Shown: piece after piece, positions 1 to 14,293 of the stretch
Position numbering within the stretch: the stretch's first letter is position 1
Layout: every line of letters begins with the position of its first letter
Assembly: GCA_019095985.1 (NCBI GenBank)
Contig: CM032659.1
Location: 593,343 to 657,342, forward strand
DNA length: 64,000 nt
Reading direction: 5' to 3'
DNA from: Streblospio benedicti
Lineage: Eukaryota > Annelida > Polychaeta > Spionida > Spionidae
The notes under the pieces: model-generated
What the model saw: only the letters and a program-made list of their open reading frames with translations
Told to the model about the DNA's origin: nothing
Databases searched by the model: none
Position numbers and translations under genes: made by a program

Positions 1-2186
1 CATGGATTTCTGCATCTAGAATATTTTCCAACCATCTGACCTCTAGTGCTGTTGATTCAAAATGACTGATCGGAGACACAATTTTGAAAGACATATTTCT
101 AGAAGTTGTTTTACTTGTAGAATCCTATAACGGTTTCCATCGAGAGTACTTGAGGCCTGTGGCATTACTGGTCTTATTTGAGGGGTTCTACTGTATAATT
201 TGTCATACTTGGTCCTTGACAAGAGTAACAGAGAAAATTGGAGTTTAATCTTAGATTTTTATGAGTGTAATGATGTTTTTAATGATTTTTAATCTACAAA
301 GATTTTCATCATCAATCAATTAATAAATCCTATTTATTTAGAATTATCCTCTTTGTTGCCCAAAGTAACCGACAAATGATTTTTTAGCTCAGATGTAGGC
401 ACCAAGCATCACGATCATTCAGGTCAATGGTATCTCTTTTACTGGGAACAAAATTATAAGAATCCTCCCATCTATACCGTGCACCTGTTTGTGGGTGCTC
501 ATCAAACCTCTCGGGTTTCTTGCCCGATATTAGCTTTATGACACACCACGACAATCCTATAATTGGGTTTTCCCTCTAAATAATTCATTATCACATGACG
601 GTCTAATGTGCGTGGATTAATTGGATTTCTCCACTAGCCAACAAAGTGAAAAAAGAACAGCGTATGAGGATGTTTTTTATTCAGAGCTCTATGCTCATAC
701 AGTAGGGCCCTTATAAGTGGAACTTGAAGGGGCTAAAGAAAAGGCTTGAGTTATTGGAGGCTTTTATACAGGAGTACGCCTATCTATGAATTGTGGGTAA
801 TTTTTAGACAAACAAACCAAATCATGTGACTTTTACAATGCATTGTCAGTATTTTTTAGACAAACATTGGATAAATAATTTCCTCATCTATGCCGTAACA
901 GGGTCTGGTTGATCAAGACTAACAGGTTTATAGCCACCTGGCGGAAATGGTACTACGATAGAACTCTAATATTTTGACAGTCGAACAAGTCTATAATAAT
1001 CAGAATGCAATATGAACAGATCCAACTGAATAAACAAGTATTTTTTTATTCCGTGTATTGAGCCATCTCGTGAGGCGTATTTTGCCAATGGAATAATTAT
1101 GATGGAAGATGGGTTTATGAATTGCGTTTTTCCCACTCAATAGAGATGGAAATTGGTATGTGAGCCGCAATGTGAGCAATGGGAGGAATAATCACACGCT
1201 TGTCTAATTAGACAGCGTAATCCGCAGGTTAATGAGGGCACAGTGGGGGGGCTGTACGCTGTAATAGATGAGTTATGAAACCATTATACACTTAGACCAG
1301 TGTAAGAAACTCGCGACATTTGCTCACTGACCACAGGGCGGGCAACTATAAAAAGTGGCCGACCCTTACAAAAAATGCCTGGCCCTTAATTATGTTAATA
1401 CTTATAATGAGAAATCCCAAATAGTAGCCTGCCCAGCCGGCTGTGAACTATTGAAACCAGGTGGTCCGGGCTAAAATCAGCCGGCACAGGACCGATGGGT
1501 AGGCTCTATTTTGTACCCTGCTTGGACTAACATCTTAGGACACAAAGATACTTCTCAATTTGACTTTACTTTTGTTTTAGTCTATGTACACAAATGGCCC
1601 TCAGAACCAAGTCCAAAAGGAGAACCTTTGCTTCCACTGTACGTCCAATAACTTGTGTTCATTGTTGAGTCTGCATCATTAGCGTGTAATGAGCTGCTGT
1701 ATTGTGCCTGGCGATGGCCTGAGGAAGCACACGGACAAACACATGGACATGGACGACCCTTCCACAATCATACTGCCGTAATAAGCACGTCTTCTCTAAT
1801 TTGTGACAGTTGCATACAGTGCTATCTCTTCTCCCTGTATATCCGTAATCCAAATAATTCCATCAACCGGACATTCTGGCATATTCCCAATTTTCCGGAT
1901 GTACACGTAGAGATCACCCGTGGACTCGTACTCTTGGCCAATATTGAACCACGAGGGTGGACGATCGGGTACTACTTTAGTGGTTACTGTGGGTAGTAAC
2001 AAACCAAAGCACGTGTTATAATTAATATTATCGTAAAATATAGCTTTATGGCTTGTGCAAAGGATATTTTATAGTGTTCAATCGAATTACCATCATAGGA
2101 ATATTGATGTATAATAAACAACTTCAAATCAAATTTATCGATGACTTGTTCTGAAAGGTTGCATCTCTTCTATTATCATGCATAGT
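1..2186. other. No gene recognised
   Basis: AT-rich. A 68-codon minus-strand open frame at 1796-2002 has ordinary-looking composition (YVYIRKIGNMPECPVDGIIW) but no homology I recognise and no supporting context. Confidence 0.4.
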
Positions 2187-2460
2187 GCTTCCATGGCCGA
2201 GTGGATAGGGAGTAGGACTCGTGACCAGAAGGTCATGGGTTCGATTCCCGGTTGGGTCTCATGGTAAGTGTTGAGCAAACTTATCTTTAATGGCCTAAAT
2301 TGTCTACCACCTCTAGATTACTATTAGGGAGTTCAGAAAGATATAGTATGACAAGGATGCCAATGACTTGGTGTAGATGTAAAGTCGCTAGAAAATGGCA
2401 AAAGCTGTTCCTTGCAACTATAAACAAGCGCATTTACACATTTACATAGTCACTCTTGAT
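2187..2460 (+). mobile_element. tRNA-derived SINE (full-length looking)
   Basis: Head resembles a tRNA: A box TGGCCGAGTGG at 2194-2204, B box GGTTCGATTCC at 2238-2248. The body follows with GTGTTGAGCAAAC and GACAAGGATGCCAATGAC. The same body recurs elsewhere in the window, which shows it is a dispersed element and not a tRNA gene. Confidence 0.85.
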
Positions 2461-5229
2461 CACATAAATAATGTGGTTTCTCACATTCGCCCACCCAAAC
2501 CCTCCCTCATCCAGACACCCCGATTTTCCGAATGTCCAGTCCACCTTCCCAATGTGTTCGGTTAAAAGAGGTTGTACTGTAGTCTGTTATGAATCATCAA
2601 TTAGAATGACATAAGAGTATGAAATAAGAGCGGCCTCGCGACCTTTCCACAAAGTTAGATGGATCTCATGGAATCAGTTTGAGGCCAACAGAGAAATATT
2701 CCCCCAATTTCCTCGCTGGCAAACGCAAGTACTTGAGATCTCAGACTAATTCCACTGACATTCATATTTAACAAGTGCATCGCAGTAACAGTTTCTGCAA
2801 TGAATTATGGGTAGTGGTTTTTTAGGAGGAGACTGTGATGGGTTTTGACTGGGTTCTTTGATTTTGCATAGTCGAACATTTGTGCCAAGGTCTTTGGTTT
2901 GACTCCTGATTGGCTAGAATGACTAGTCTGTCCTTTAAAACTCTAGTCTTTAGCATTTTGTAGGTTTTTATTTGCCTTATTTTTAATCAAGTACACATGT
3001 TTATTTAGGGCTGAATAGATTCGTAGTTGAACTTGTAACTGAAGCATTGTGGGTTCACTTCCCAGTCTGCACTGGTGATGGATGTTGAGCAAACTCGTCG
3101 CTAACCAGTTCAACTCTGCTTCGTGGGACCTAAGTACAGGTCATGCAGTTGAAAGAGTGTGTGATTGGCACATTCAATTGTATATATTTACCATATCATA
3201 CCACACTTCATATGCAAATAAGGAAGGATAACTGCAATCCCAAGACCGATCCGCAGCACGTATCGATGATTTGTACGTCGTCTGCATTGTTTACACTGCG
3301 ATGAAACACTCAAAATGGACGTAAAACTGCGATTGAATGTCTACACAGTACTCTATTGCTTTTATCAATGTGCTGAAAATACCTCAACCGTGTTTATCTT
3401 TATGTCCAGATTTATACACATATATCACGGGAAAACTGGGGCATCACGGCATTCCACTTTATTCATTTCACAGCACCCCTGGGTATTAACCGGACACCGG
3501 GTTACGGCGTGGTGCATCATATCTCAAAACTCAATCTATTTACTATGACAAGAGCACATGTACACATTGTACCAAGACGATATCTCAGGACCCGTTAGCT
3601 GAGGCTTACATGATGGTAAAAAACACAAGTCAGCGTACGAACCGCCACAAAAAGAGCGTACGTCTCAATAACAACAGTTTTATGTGGCACATTCACAGAT
3701 CATAACCGCCAATTGTACGCAGCAAAAAACAGCGCTGATTGTGCGAGTTATCAGCTTGTGTGACAAAACGGACGGTTAATGGGCAAACACGCGCGTTTCA
3801 TGTGAGAGTTGTGGCTATGATGATGCAATTTGGTGAGGTTTTAGGATGTTTTAGTATTTCTTGTGACACAGTGCAGCTCGGTTATCAAGGGGCTTGATAG
3901 AAGGGGACGGTTAAAAAGTGGTTGTCATAATCAAGAAATCAGGATCGCAGGAAAAAATTGTTAATAACGTTATTAAGAAGTTTAGATTAAGCTAATTTTA
4001 ATTATTCTTCTGTACATTTGAGGTGATTAGTCAAAGTGGCCTTTTTTGTAATTGTAATTTAAAAAAAATACTTTTTAGTCTTTTATTTGATGCATTAAAG
4101 ATCATTAAATTGATGACAAATATATGCATTTTGCAGTTCTAGTATTGCGACTTGTTATGCCATTCTGCTTTCCAGTGTCTATGAATTAAGCGATGCCAAC
4201 TTGCGATTGAGATAAAAAAGTTTCGCTGTATTATTCACACAATGATTTCCCAGCTGGCCCCATATTGTTTGACAGAAACGAGCTTTTTACACGTTATTAT
4301 GTTGTTGAAAAGTCAGTAGAGCGGAGCAACAATCCAGGGAATGAAACAATTTGCCCTCAGATTTGTCACAGCTGGTTACAACAATATGTAGTGTCTGGCT
4401 GAATTGTTCACATAAATAAATCAGACTTGGAAAAAAGAAGACAGAAAATAGCTTTATAAGGAATATTCTTTTTAGCATTTATATCCAGTTGGACTATTAC
4501 ATTAACAATTCTGATGAGTTTTATATTATGTTTAACTGAAGCAATTGACCATTTTCTTTTCATTGTTCTTTACCTATATATTTGAAATTTTTGATAGCTC
4601 AATAACATGACTATTATCAAAGACGACAATTCTACCACCATGTCGGTTTCAATCATCGAAAATGTGTGACTCCAGCTTACAAGATATCACCTTAAATCAA
4701 GCCTAATGAGAAATGAAATCTTTGATGTGTACATAAACGCCAATACCGCGTCCCACGTCCCACTTTAGGCGGCCTCATGTAGGAATATTTGATCCTGTCC
4801 TGACCAATCAGGCGGCAGACGATATGAGAGCTTTTGATGGACGTTTTATGACTCAATCTGCATGAAAACGTGGACACAGCCAATTTGTGGGACGAGGCAG
4901 ACAGCGGGAAATACGGAAACATCATGTACTGGGTCAGTCATATATAGAATATGCATGGTCATTTTTTTACTGGTAATTGGCTTCCTTGTCAAATTATCTC
5001 CTTCCTCAACCATCAATGGTCTCTCTTGTATATTAATGTTTATTTCAACCGAAACTGGACAGTTTAAGTAAATGGATGAGAACTCCCTGGGGAGCATGCT
5101 GCACTTGCTGCATTGTACCTGGGTTAAATAATCTAGATGTGTGGAATCTTAAAATGTATTACTTTCATTAATTATGCTTACATACACTTTTTGCATTGTA
5201 GTTAATTGAATGCTCTAGTATTTAATGCT
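2461..5229. other. No gene recognised
   Basis: AT-rich non-coding sequence holding only the SINE fragment at 3045-3170. Short open frames here have no recognisable domains or splice context. Confidence 0.5.
3045..3170 (+). mobile_element. SINE fragment, diverged
   Basis: Degenerate B box GGGTTCACTTCC followed by GATGTTGAGCAAACTCG. Same family as 2187-2460. Confidence 0.6.
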
Positions 5230-5560
5230 TAAGGTCTGTTGGTGGGTGTTGAGCAAACTCATCTCTAAACATATTCCTTTAATCATGAATAATGGAACCA
5301 AGGATGAATCGAAATTTACATTCTTCGATCATCTCTAGCAGGTTGCACACTGCTGTGTGGTACCTACACATTAAATAGGTACAGGTCAGGCGAGTGAATG
5401 CTAATGTGATAACCATGTGTGCAATGTGCTGTATGCTCCCCAGGGAGTTGAAAAATATTGTGTGACAAGGGTGCCGATGACCTGGTGTAGATGTAAAGTT
5501 GCTAGAGCACGACGAACTGAATTGCGACTGTAAATAAACACATTCACATTCAAATTTAAG
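5230..5560 (+). mobile_element. SINE body, with extra internal sequence
   Basis: Starts GGTGGGTGTTGAGCAAAC, contains the core CTGTATGCTCCCCAGGGAG, and ends near GCCGATGACCTGGTGTAG. About 50 bases near 5275-5325 do not match the copy at 16187, suggesting an insertion. Confidence 0.75.
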
Positions 5561-8500
5561 TAATAGAAAATCAAAAGTCAATCATGTAGTGTAAATGAAT
5601 CTCATTACCGTAAAATACTTAGAATGTTTGGAGCGAGTGACGTCACATCTGCCAATGACAAACTTGGCAAACACTCCGATTTTGTCATATAAAACTTGCA
5701 TTAATCGTACATTTTCACAGTTATATAACCGTCCCGTCATCATTTCTGCATCAGGAACCACCAGTTGGCAGCGACTGGGGCACCTTGTGCCTCTATGTCA
5801 AATGTTATGTCTGACTCCATGTTAAAAATGGCATATTTATTGCTAATTTGGGTCCATTTCATTGGAGATCGGCAATAAAATAGCTGGAAAGGTTATTAGT
5901 TTAAATACATTACATACACATTTTTATACATCGAGAGGACATTATCTTATCATTTATCACATCGAATCATAATGACGGTTTGTTTAGAAGATTTTATGTA
6001 TTTTTTTTTCACTTATTTTGCTATCACAACATCTGAACTATTGCAGATGAAGGAGGAATCTGAGGATTCAAATGTCATTACCATATAGTTGTCATCTACC
6101 ATTTTGTGTCTGCAAGATATGCACCTAAAAGAGTCAGAACTCAACAGATAAGACACCATGTAGCCTTTCTAAAGGTCATGATATTTAGTTATCTATAATT
6201 AGTTTCTTTCATATTTAAACAACCATACAGAATACAACTCCTTTGCCTGTGTGCAATAGCATATCTTAGACTGACTCTAACAGGCTGCAGTTTAAATGTT
6301 ATAAATTATATAGATCAAAGAATATCATCGTGCTAAGCTGAGACATTTAGACTGTGGCTGTTTCTGAGTGCAACATCACAAATTTCAATAATTGTTTTAA
6401 ATGATAATCTCGGCCTTGACAAAGGCTAGACTCTGTGAAACTTGAACATTTCCCCGCATCTTGTTTCTACAGGACTGAGGTAGTTTACACAAAGCAGATG
6501 CGCCTCTCTTGTTTATCAACACTCAGCTTCACACTTTTTCACAAAGTACAAACACGAATTCTTGTCTGACAATTCTCTTTTTTCTCCCAACTTGTTTGAT
6601 GAAATTTATGGCTTGTCTTTTCGTGGGCTTGATGTAGGCAAAGTTCTGTCTCACTTGTGAAAAAACATCTTTTTGTGCAGAATTTGATGCTATTTTTGTA
6701 AAGGATTGAACATGATAATATGTAAATTGAATTAATTTATTCTGAGTTGGATATGTCATCGTTCATCTGGTCTGTTTCTATGATTATTTGTAACGTAATG
6801 TGAAGTAATATACAATGCTTAAATCCTATACATTCAAAGTGTCCTCGCTTTCAATGTTGTTATACATATTCTTTCGATGCCACCGTCATTCCATATGTTC
6901 TGTTTCCATGTAATGCAACTTCATTTCATTCATGTGATTCCACAGCGTCAACCGCTGTCTGTTTCAGTGATTGAGTGATCACTGAACAGTAACGTAGCCT
7001 CAAAACCATTATTACAAAGTGGGTGATGAAGATAGCCTCAAATCCATCAATCAGAAAAACATGTTATATCTAACTTACATGTGGGCTAAAAAAAAGTCCA
7101 GAATTCCCTGTGTCGTTTTTAAGTAATGTAAGGATACTCATAAAAGTTCTTTTGTGACTTTTTAAGCTTGTCCAAATAGAAATATGTTTTGAGTATTAGT
7201 CAAAATTGCAGATAAGACGACTTTGATAGTGTGATTTATCATACTACAGATGTTCACTTCTGACACTTGAGTCTTTTTTATTGCCTTTTATTTAATTTTG
7301 GACTGAAATTTGATAAGGCATAATATGACATCACTACTAAAATATTAACAATCAACGAAAAAATGTCAAGATGTGTCTTCTTTAATAAAAAGCTTAACAA
7401 AAGACGTAGCTGTTGACACATCTTATTGTCGTCTGCGTGACTGTCAGTTTGTGACGCCGTGTTTTCGCTCCATCACGCCGACAAACAAAGCGACGTCCAA
7501 TCCCAGGATGCAACTCTCGTGCTGACTTCCTGCTCAATTGGATGCCTCATTTTTTAAAGGCAAAGATTTATGACGGTTCGGGAAATTGGATATGATCTGG
7601 GATGCAATCGTGCTGATTTAGACAAATACAATGTTGCAAATGGATAAATGTGCCTGAAAAATACATATATTGCCTTATTGATTGATATAAATGATATAAA
7701 AAGGACATACATGATCTATATATTATCCTAAACATGTAGGGAAAGGCTAAACTGATATTCTACCATGTTGTATTAACTACTGTATGTAGATGTCTATGTT
7801 CACATGTTGATATACAAGCCTATATTGATTATAGTTCGATTTAATGGGTCATGGGGTTTTGTGAATGTTCATTGTTTAGTGCAGTACATATGTATTTTAT
7901 CTGGCTATAGGTAGTTATGTTAAGTCAAAGCAACCCCCCAAAAAGATATAACTTGCTTTCAACAAGTCCAATAGTGTTTCTTGAGCTGTGATGCATCCTT
8001 GGTTCTTGAAGCGTGAAATAAGTGAAGTTCCTGGTAACGACTAGAAACATCTGAGGGACTTTGATATCACATTTAGCAATACCCGTTTATACAGTAGACA
8101 AATTGGCATGTTGATAGCAAGGTCACATGTCGCAAGTCGGCTATACAATGATCCATCATGGTCCAGGCCTGGAAACGTGGATAAAATACATTTGTGTAGA
8201 GTTAGACCTGGGTAACATTGAGCTTGATGGGAGTAACAATTATGAATTATTTAAAATTACAAGTTCTCATGGTGATTTATACTCAGATTTATAATGTAAC
8301 ATGAACGGAAATGGTTTTTAACAGAGTAAAACGATCCATGAATTTGACGTGTCAGAGCTCAATGTAAATTGGTCCAACTGTATGTAATAGTCAACATTAT
8401 GTGTGCCAGTGCTGGAAAGAGACACATTTACATGTTTTTTTTCCGCTTGAGCATAGATCAAACTAGTGGGAGGCTTTTACATGGATTCTTGACTACTGTT

Positions 8501-9099
8501 AAGGTTTTCTCCAATCAGTGGTTGACTGTGGGCCTTTATGTGAGGGTAGCCCTTTCCACAGATGTTTAGGGCACATTTAAAACTCTTCCATCAATAGAGC
8601 AGATTCAGGCCCAAATCATAAATACAATGGACACTGATATCAAGCAGATGCCACCAGTCAGATTCCAATGTCCGCCATTACACATGGTAAGAACTTCGTC
8701 TGTAAGTTGCCAGATCTCGATAATGGGTGCCGATCGCTCATAATGCCCTCATTAGCCGTCTAGCAATGCTAGCAATGCTTGCAGAGTGCATTATGTCTGG
8801 CGTCATAACGACCAGCAGCCTCAGTCACGCTGCGTGGTGTGACGTTAGAGGCTGGAGACCCAGATGATCGTGACTACTTGACAGACTTGTTCATTTGTGA
8901 CAATTAGAAGCGACAGTGACGTCTGCTGATCGCTGTTACTGTGGCAACGACCTTTGACCCGCAATAAACTGGGTCATACATGTATATAAATGTAAATGTG
9001 GTGGTTTATAGTCACAGCTCACTAACCACTCGGCCACAGAAGCTCACATCTGTATATTATTATAGTCATTATCAAATACACCTATACAGACACATGCTG
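5561..9099. other. No gene recognised
   Basis: AT-rich. It contains one TGACGTCA palindrome at 5638-5645. The stretch 8630-8960 is less AT-rich, with no coding signal, and could be a regulatory block. Confidence 0.45.
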
Positions 9100-9200
9100 A
9101 TACCATTGCGGGTGTGGGCCACAGCATGGGTGTTGAGCAAACTCATTCTTCATTGGTTTGGTGAAACTCTTATAGTAGAGACTTATGCGTGAATTCAGAG
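9100..9200 (+). mobile_element. SINE fragment
   Basis: Contains GGGTGTTGAGCAAACTCATT, the body start of the family seen at 2187 and 16187. The rest is diverged. Confidence 0.6.
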
Positions 9201-12200
9201 AGATGGAAGAAAAATCACAATATGACGGAATCCTCATGCTGATGTGGTTGGGTTATACACTGAATACTCTCCAGTGAGTGTTTGTTAAAGTAAATATGTG
9301 TTTGCCTGTTGTAATATAATTGTGACTTTGTTGAAAACTTTGAGCATTATTATCCAATCGCAATATGTAGCTGGATTTTACAATCATCAGCCAGACAATG
9401 TTCAGACTTGATGAAACCTTGACACATTTTACCAGACTAATTCATTACTGTACAGTGTACAGCTGTAAAATGGTGCAAATAATTGAGTACATGAACTTTT
9501 AGTGCTGACTCAGAACATCTCACTCTCATAAATAAATCACTATTACCGTGCACAATGTGATTTTCACCTTTTTTCTGCACTCTGGCAAGATTTTGTGTGA
9601 CGTGTTCATTTCCACTTTGAAAACCGAGTTGAATGAGCCATTGAATATAACTCATCAACAGTTGTGGGCGGCATATTTGGCAGATACTGATATGACACAC
9701 TTAGCTTGTTGCATCCAAGTAACCACTACAACTAAGCATTTACGACGTCTGGAATCCTCAAACATCTGTCCATGACCGCGTTCAACCATGAGCTAGTGGT
9801 GGATCTAGAAAAGCGATCCTATCAGAGTGCAGTTATTGTTCAAGTGTATTGTTGTTTCCTGGAACGCTGTTGTTTTGACAACACACATCAGCCACAATGT
9901 GTGGAGTTTAACTCACAGGATGATAAACTGTGGACTAAAAATAGCCATGATGTCATGCACAGTACGACCCATTCGTCACGAACTCTGATAGCTTGAACAA
10001 GTTACACTATTCCTTCATATTGATCTACAATTTTTATAACACTGTTCACTGAAAATATATGGTAACTCTAATCTTTTATTCCCTCCTTCCATTTCAAGTG
10101 AAACTGGTTCCACTATATCAATAATGACATTGAAGGAATCTCTGCGTATTCAGACAATATGTATCCCGATACACATATCAAGCTATATATTTCATTTTAA
10201 GAAAGAAATCGTTCATGTATAGTGTATATCCAGGTGACAGTGACCGACCTTACCCCGTTATATCGAAACCACGATCAGTCACCTTTATAGATAATTCAAG
10301 CAAATAGCCGCAGGATAGTGAACTATGGCCCAGAAATGCATGACTTCTACCAGATGTCGGACTGAGAGATCTTCTCCAGCAGGAAACATTGAGTCTCCGT
10401 CAATCTGAGTGTCCATCATTCAAAATCTGAAAGTTCAATGGTTGAAAACAGCGTCCTTTGAAATGATTCACAGTACGATTGTTTGGTCTATGTCGTTTGG
10501 AGCTTCACTATCACATATACTGGTATCAGTGCCAATTAATAGACTTTAGCCTTGGACAATTAGGAGAGCATCTTTAAAAGAACTACAAAGACCATTTTCT
10601 GGAATGCCACTTAATGTATTACTGCAAACCTATGTAAGAAGACCACCTCGCCCTTGAGATGACTTTTGGTCATAATAGACAGGCTATACTGTACGCAAGC
10701 TTTTTTCTCATCAGGTAGTACTTGAATGTTTAACAGATTTATAACAAATATGAGGCATATTTCTAACAAATGTCTTTCGCTTTATGACACATAGACAATG
10801 TTGCTGTAGCTAAGAATATAGGTGATGTGCTGATGACTCATCAACGTATATCTCCGAAAGCTTTTAGCTCGAGTGACTTCTTCAATAGTCTTACTTTTTG
10901 TTATCTAACATTTACGTTGGCCTTATTTTTGGTGTTATCTTACGTTTACTTTGTTTCATTTTTTGTCCAAATGTTTAGCACTCTAGACATGAAATACTAC
11001 CCACTGAATGGCTTTCTATGTTGTTAAAAAGGGATCTACAGTTTTCCCGAATATGTTTTTAAAAGTTCTTAAATTTACATTTTTTTTCAAAATCCTTGAG
11101 CAATCATTGAATTTCAAAATGAGTCATTAAAAATAGAATTAAAAAAGGTATTGGAAAGTCAATACATTTTAGTTAAAACTTACAATTTAAATATTTTTTG
11201 AGCAGAAATGAAATTTTGTTTAGGTCGTTGCTTGATGTCCTACGAAAACCTAAATTTCCTGCGCTTGGCATGAAATCCTCATACCACCCAGCCGATAAGC
11301 ACTGATTTGACGCAATTCTTGCAGAACCCCGCTCCAAGAAATCCTGGATCTGCCACTGTTTCCACAGAGCTGGGAACTGAACCCTGATTTGTGTTTCTAC
11401 AGCGGCAAGTGCTGTATGCTCCCCAGGGAGTTGAGAGCAGCAGTACAGTGTGACAAGGATGCCAATGACCTGGTGTAGATATAAAGCTGATTGAGCATAT
11501 AAAGAAACTGCTATGAAACTTGTACGTTTACATATACATTTGTCTTGGTCAGAGCACCACGTCAAAGCACCTGTTGCAAATACACCTAATTCCACGCTGA
11601 AAGTCGCGGCTATTTCGGCCAAAGTCATCAATTTATTTTGTAATCCTGTATCTGCAGCCGCCGGCACAACACAGAGTTTTCCTGACGTCTTACTCCACGC
11701 CAGTTGTGTGCTGATGTTCATACTCTCAAATACAAAAATATTGAGGCTTTTTGTACACCGCCTCAAGCCTACAGGAAAAAATGTTTATAAATCACTCAGG
11801 TTGTGTTTACTTGATGACTTCACTGCTTTATTCTCTTCAATGCAGAAAGGTGGATTTTGTTGCAGATTGCAGCTATTTTTAGGAATTTGAATGTCAGTCG
11901 TATATCCAGAGTTTTCTCAAACTGGTTGGGCCTGGATGATACAAAATGAATGAAAAATGTAGCATTCTTGAAGAAAACAATTCATAACTGTTGTAATTGA
12001 AAACTAATTAATTATCTTTTATTTCAATGCAGTATTCATAATACTCAATAGAACCATCTTTCCAATAGGGCAAAGTGGGTTTTACAGAATCCACACAAAC
12101 GAGAATTTCGCTGGTGACAGGATGTCAACATATACATCTCATACAAGATGAACATAACACTCAGCAACGTACATATTGCATCATTTCTAGCTGTCATTTT

Positions 12201-12634
12201 TTCATCTCAACTTTTACCAATTAAATATCTATATGTTCTTAATGTTTCAAACTTGTGACATTGTGATGGTTTGTTGTTGTTTTGTTACAAGCCCCTTGAG
12301 CAAAGTACCAGCAAACCCTACAACACAATACGCTGCACATTAGCCACTTATAACCACAGGTGCTTGCTGAGTGAGCGCTCATTGTAACAGAGCCATCATT
12401 GAGAACACCTGGACCGGGCCATGAGAGAGTAACTCATTCCCCGCTGATTATTCGGCGTACAAGTCATTGTGGCTGTGAATGCCGACGTGTCTCACAGAGT
12501 CTGACAGTGTCATTAACAACTCACTCATTGCTCAGCCCATTACGTAACAGGCTCTTACAGCTCATATCTAGGTTAATTTCAGGCGCATACTTTCGATCAT
12601 AGAACTTCTAAATGTCCTGTAATAGTCTTGAATT
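9201..12634. other. No gene recognised; repeat fragments
   Basis: Contains a SINE core at 11405-11520 and a GC-richer patch near 11310-11360 whose reverse complement starts TGGCAGATCCAGGATTTCTT. The 12-mer TGGCAGATCCAG recurs at about 13088 and 13667, pointing to a dispersed repeat. A long minus-strand open frame at 11173-11766 runs through these repeats and is not a gene. Confidence 0.5.
11405..11520 (+). mobile_element. SINE core fragment
   Basis: Contains CTGTATGCTCCCCAGGGAGT and GATGCCAATGACCTGGTGTA, the conserved central and 3' core shared with 5230-5560 and 16187-16425. Confidence 0.7.
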
Positions 12635-12769
12635 TCATGATTCAATTACTCAAAGATATTACTTGCTTTTCTTCAAAAAAATAATTCTAAACTTCAAATT
12701 TTAAATATAGATTTAAGTTTAGAATTATTTTTTCTGGAGAAAAGCAGGTAATAACTTTGTGAATCATGA
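12635..12769. repeat. 135-bp foldback (hairpin) element
   Basis: Left arm from TCATGATTCA through TTACTTGCTTTTCTTC to AATAATTCTAAACT. The right arm is its near-complete reverse complement, ending TGAATCATGA. The spacer is only about 22 bases. Probably a small non-autonomous foldback element. Confidence 0.8.
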
Positions 12770-14171
12770 GACCCACTGCTTTATACCACATAACACGGAT
12801 CAACTGGACAACTTGAATTTATGATTTGAAATACTTTGAATGAACACTTTTAAGTGCATGGCAGCTGTGCAGTGTACAGTGTATTTTCCTCTATACCAAG
12901 AATTAGTTTGTCCAACAACCATTGAGTCAGTTGTGATAATTGAACCATCAACCTCCAGATAATGTCAGCCATCAAGTGTCACCCACCACACAGACAAACC
13001 TGGACTATTTGTACAATGGCCACAAGTCCCAGTGTGTTTATGTATGGCTGTATGCTTGCTGTGTGATGAAGACCATTAGAAGCACTGGCAGATCCAGGTT
13101 TTCAGAAAAGAGGGGTAAAAGTGTAATAAATTGTACTTATAATTGACCCCAATTCTGATGTTCTGATGTGCTCATTGAATCTGTAAAACCACTGAAGAAC
13201 CACACAATTTACACCCAGTGGCCTTCTCAGACGTCCCCCGAATCACACAGTCACATTGTGGTGGCCTAACCCGGCACTTACGCTCCCCGTGTTTGTTTAT
13301 CGTGAGTTCACGTGTTATAGCGGTACTTTCGCCGACTGCCAGCAGCAGTGGTTCCAATAAAACAGGCCAAGTGCTCTCTGAAGCAGCCTCAGTTTTATGC
13401 CGAGCTTCATTCATTCTAACCACGTAGCGCAGCAGATAGCAGCACGGTTTACATTGTCATTTTTGTATGTGTGGCACAAACTGATAAAACATGCTGTATG
13501 AGTCCACCGGGCCAGAGCTGGGAGATAACACGCATTGTACAAATGTTTCCCAATAGATAGCTGATATCTAGATACAGATATATGTCAAGATTCCAATGTA
13601 GATATAAAGTGAAGATACAAGATGTATTTTTTTATTACTTGTCACCGTATCCTTGTTTCATTCCCTGGCAGATCCAGCTCGTCCGCCCCCACTTTCCCCA
13701 AAATATGACACCCTAAATGAGTTTTCGGCATCACGAAGTGAGTTTGATCACACGGTGTCATAAAATGGTTACTCATTGCATGTTCTGGCAGCCGTGCTCA
13801 CCTGAGCTTTGACTCCATGATGGTCTCACAACTGTGTCTGGTCGATTGCTAATTGGCCGTTGTTTGTTCCACATGCACCATCTGGAGTCTACCTTTTTAC
13901 TCAGGACATCTCCAGCGAGATGATCATAGTAACTTACGCACTATTACAATACGCTGTATACTTTTTTCTCAACAGTTACTGTATGAACTTTGAGCTGATT
14001 AAGACGGCCAGCATAAAGAGACCACCTCTACAATAACAAAGTTTCTCGCAGTTCCAAACCTTCATGAAAAACAACGGTGCAAGTTTCTATGCCGGTACAT
14101 AGCCATGATCTCCACAAGGTCCTAGTAGAGGGTTTCTATGATTGTACATATCGGTAATCTGTGTGTTCCAG
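12770..14171. other. No gene recognised
   Basis: Last stretch before the first cyclase exon found. It contains two copies of TGGCAGATCCAG (about 13088 and 13667), probably repeat ends. No TM1-6 exon is visible. Confidence 0.45.
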
Positions 14172-14293
14172 GAGCGCCTCCTGGAGTCGGTGCTGCCTCA
14201 GCACATCGCGGCCGAGATGAAGCAGGAGATGACGCGGCCGCAGCACGACGGGCTCTTCCACAAGATCTACATCCAGCGCCACGACTCCGTCAG
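14172..14293 (+). CDS. rutabaga/ADCY1-like: Cyclase exon: juxtamembrane helix into C1a
   Basis: Acceptor TTCCAG, donor AG|GTCAGT, ends in phase 2. Reads [16 protein letters not shown] then [13 protein letters not shown], the signature just before the C1a core in ADCY1-type enzymes. This is the first cyclase exon visible. Upstream exons for the N-terminus and TM1-6 are not in the preceding 14 kb. Confidence 0.93.

Noticed and set aside
1655-1996. 113-codon plus-strand frame
   Set aside because: No recognised domain, overlapped by two other frames of similar length, and no exon-like composition.
2187-2260. Possible tRNA gene
   Set aside because: A and B boxes are good, but the sequence continues into a body repeated elsewhere in the window, so it is a SINE head.
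11173-11766. 197-codon minus-strand open frame
   Set aside because: It runs through a SINE core and another repeat fragment, has no domain, and lacks a splice or start context.
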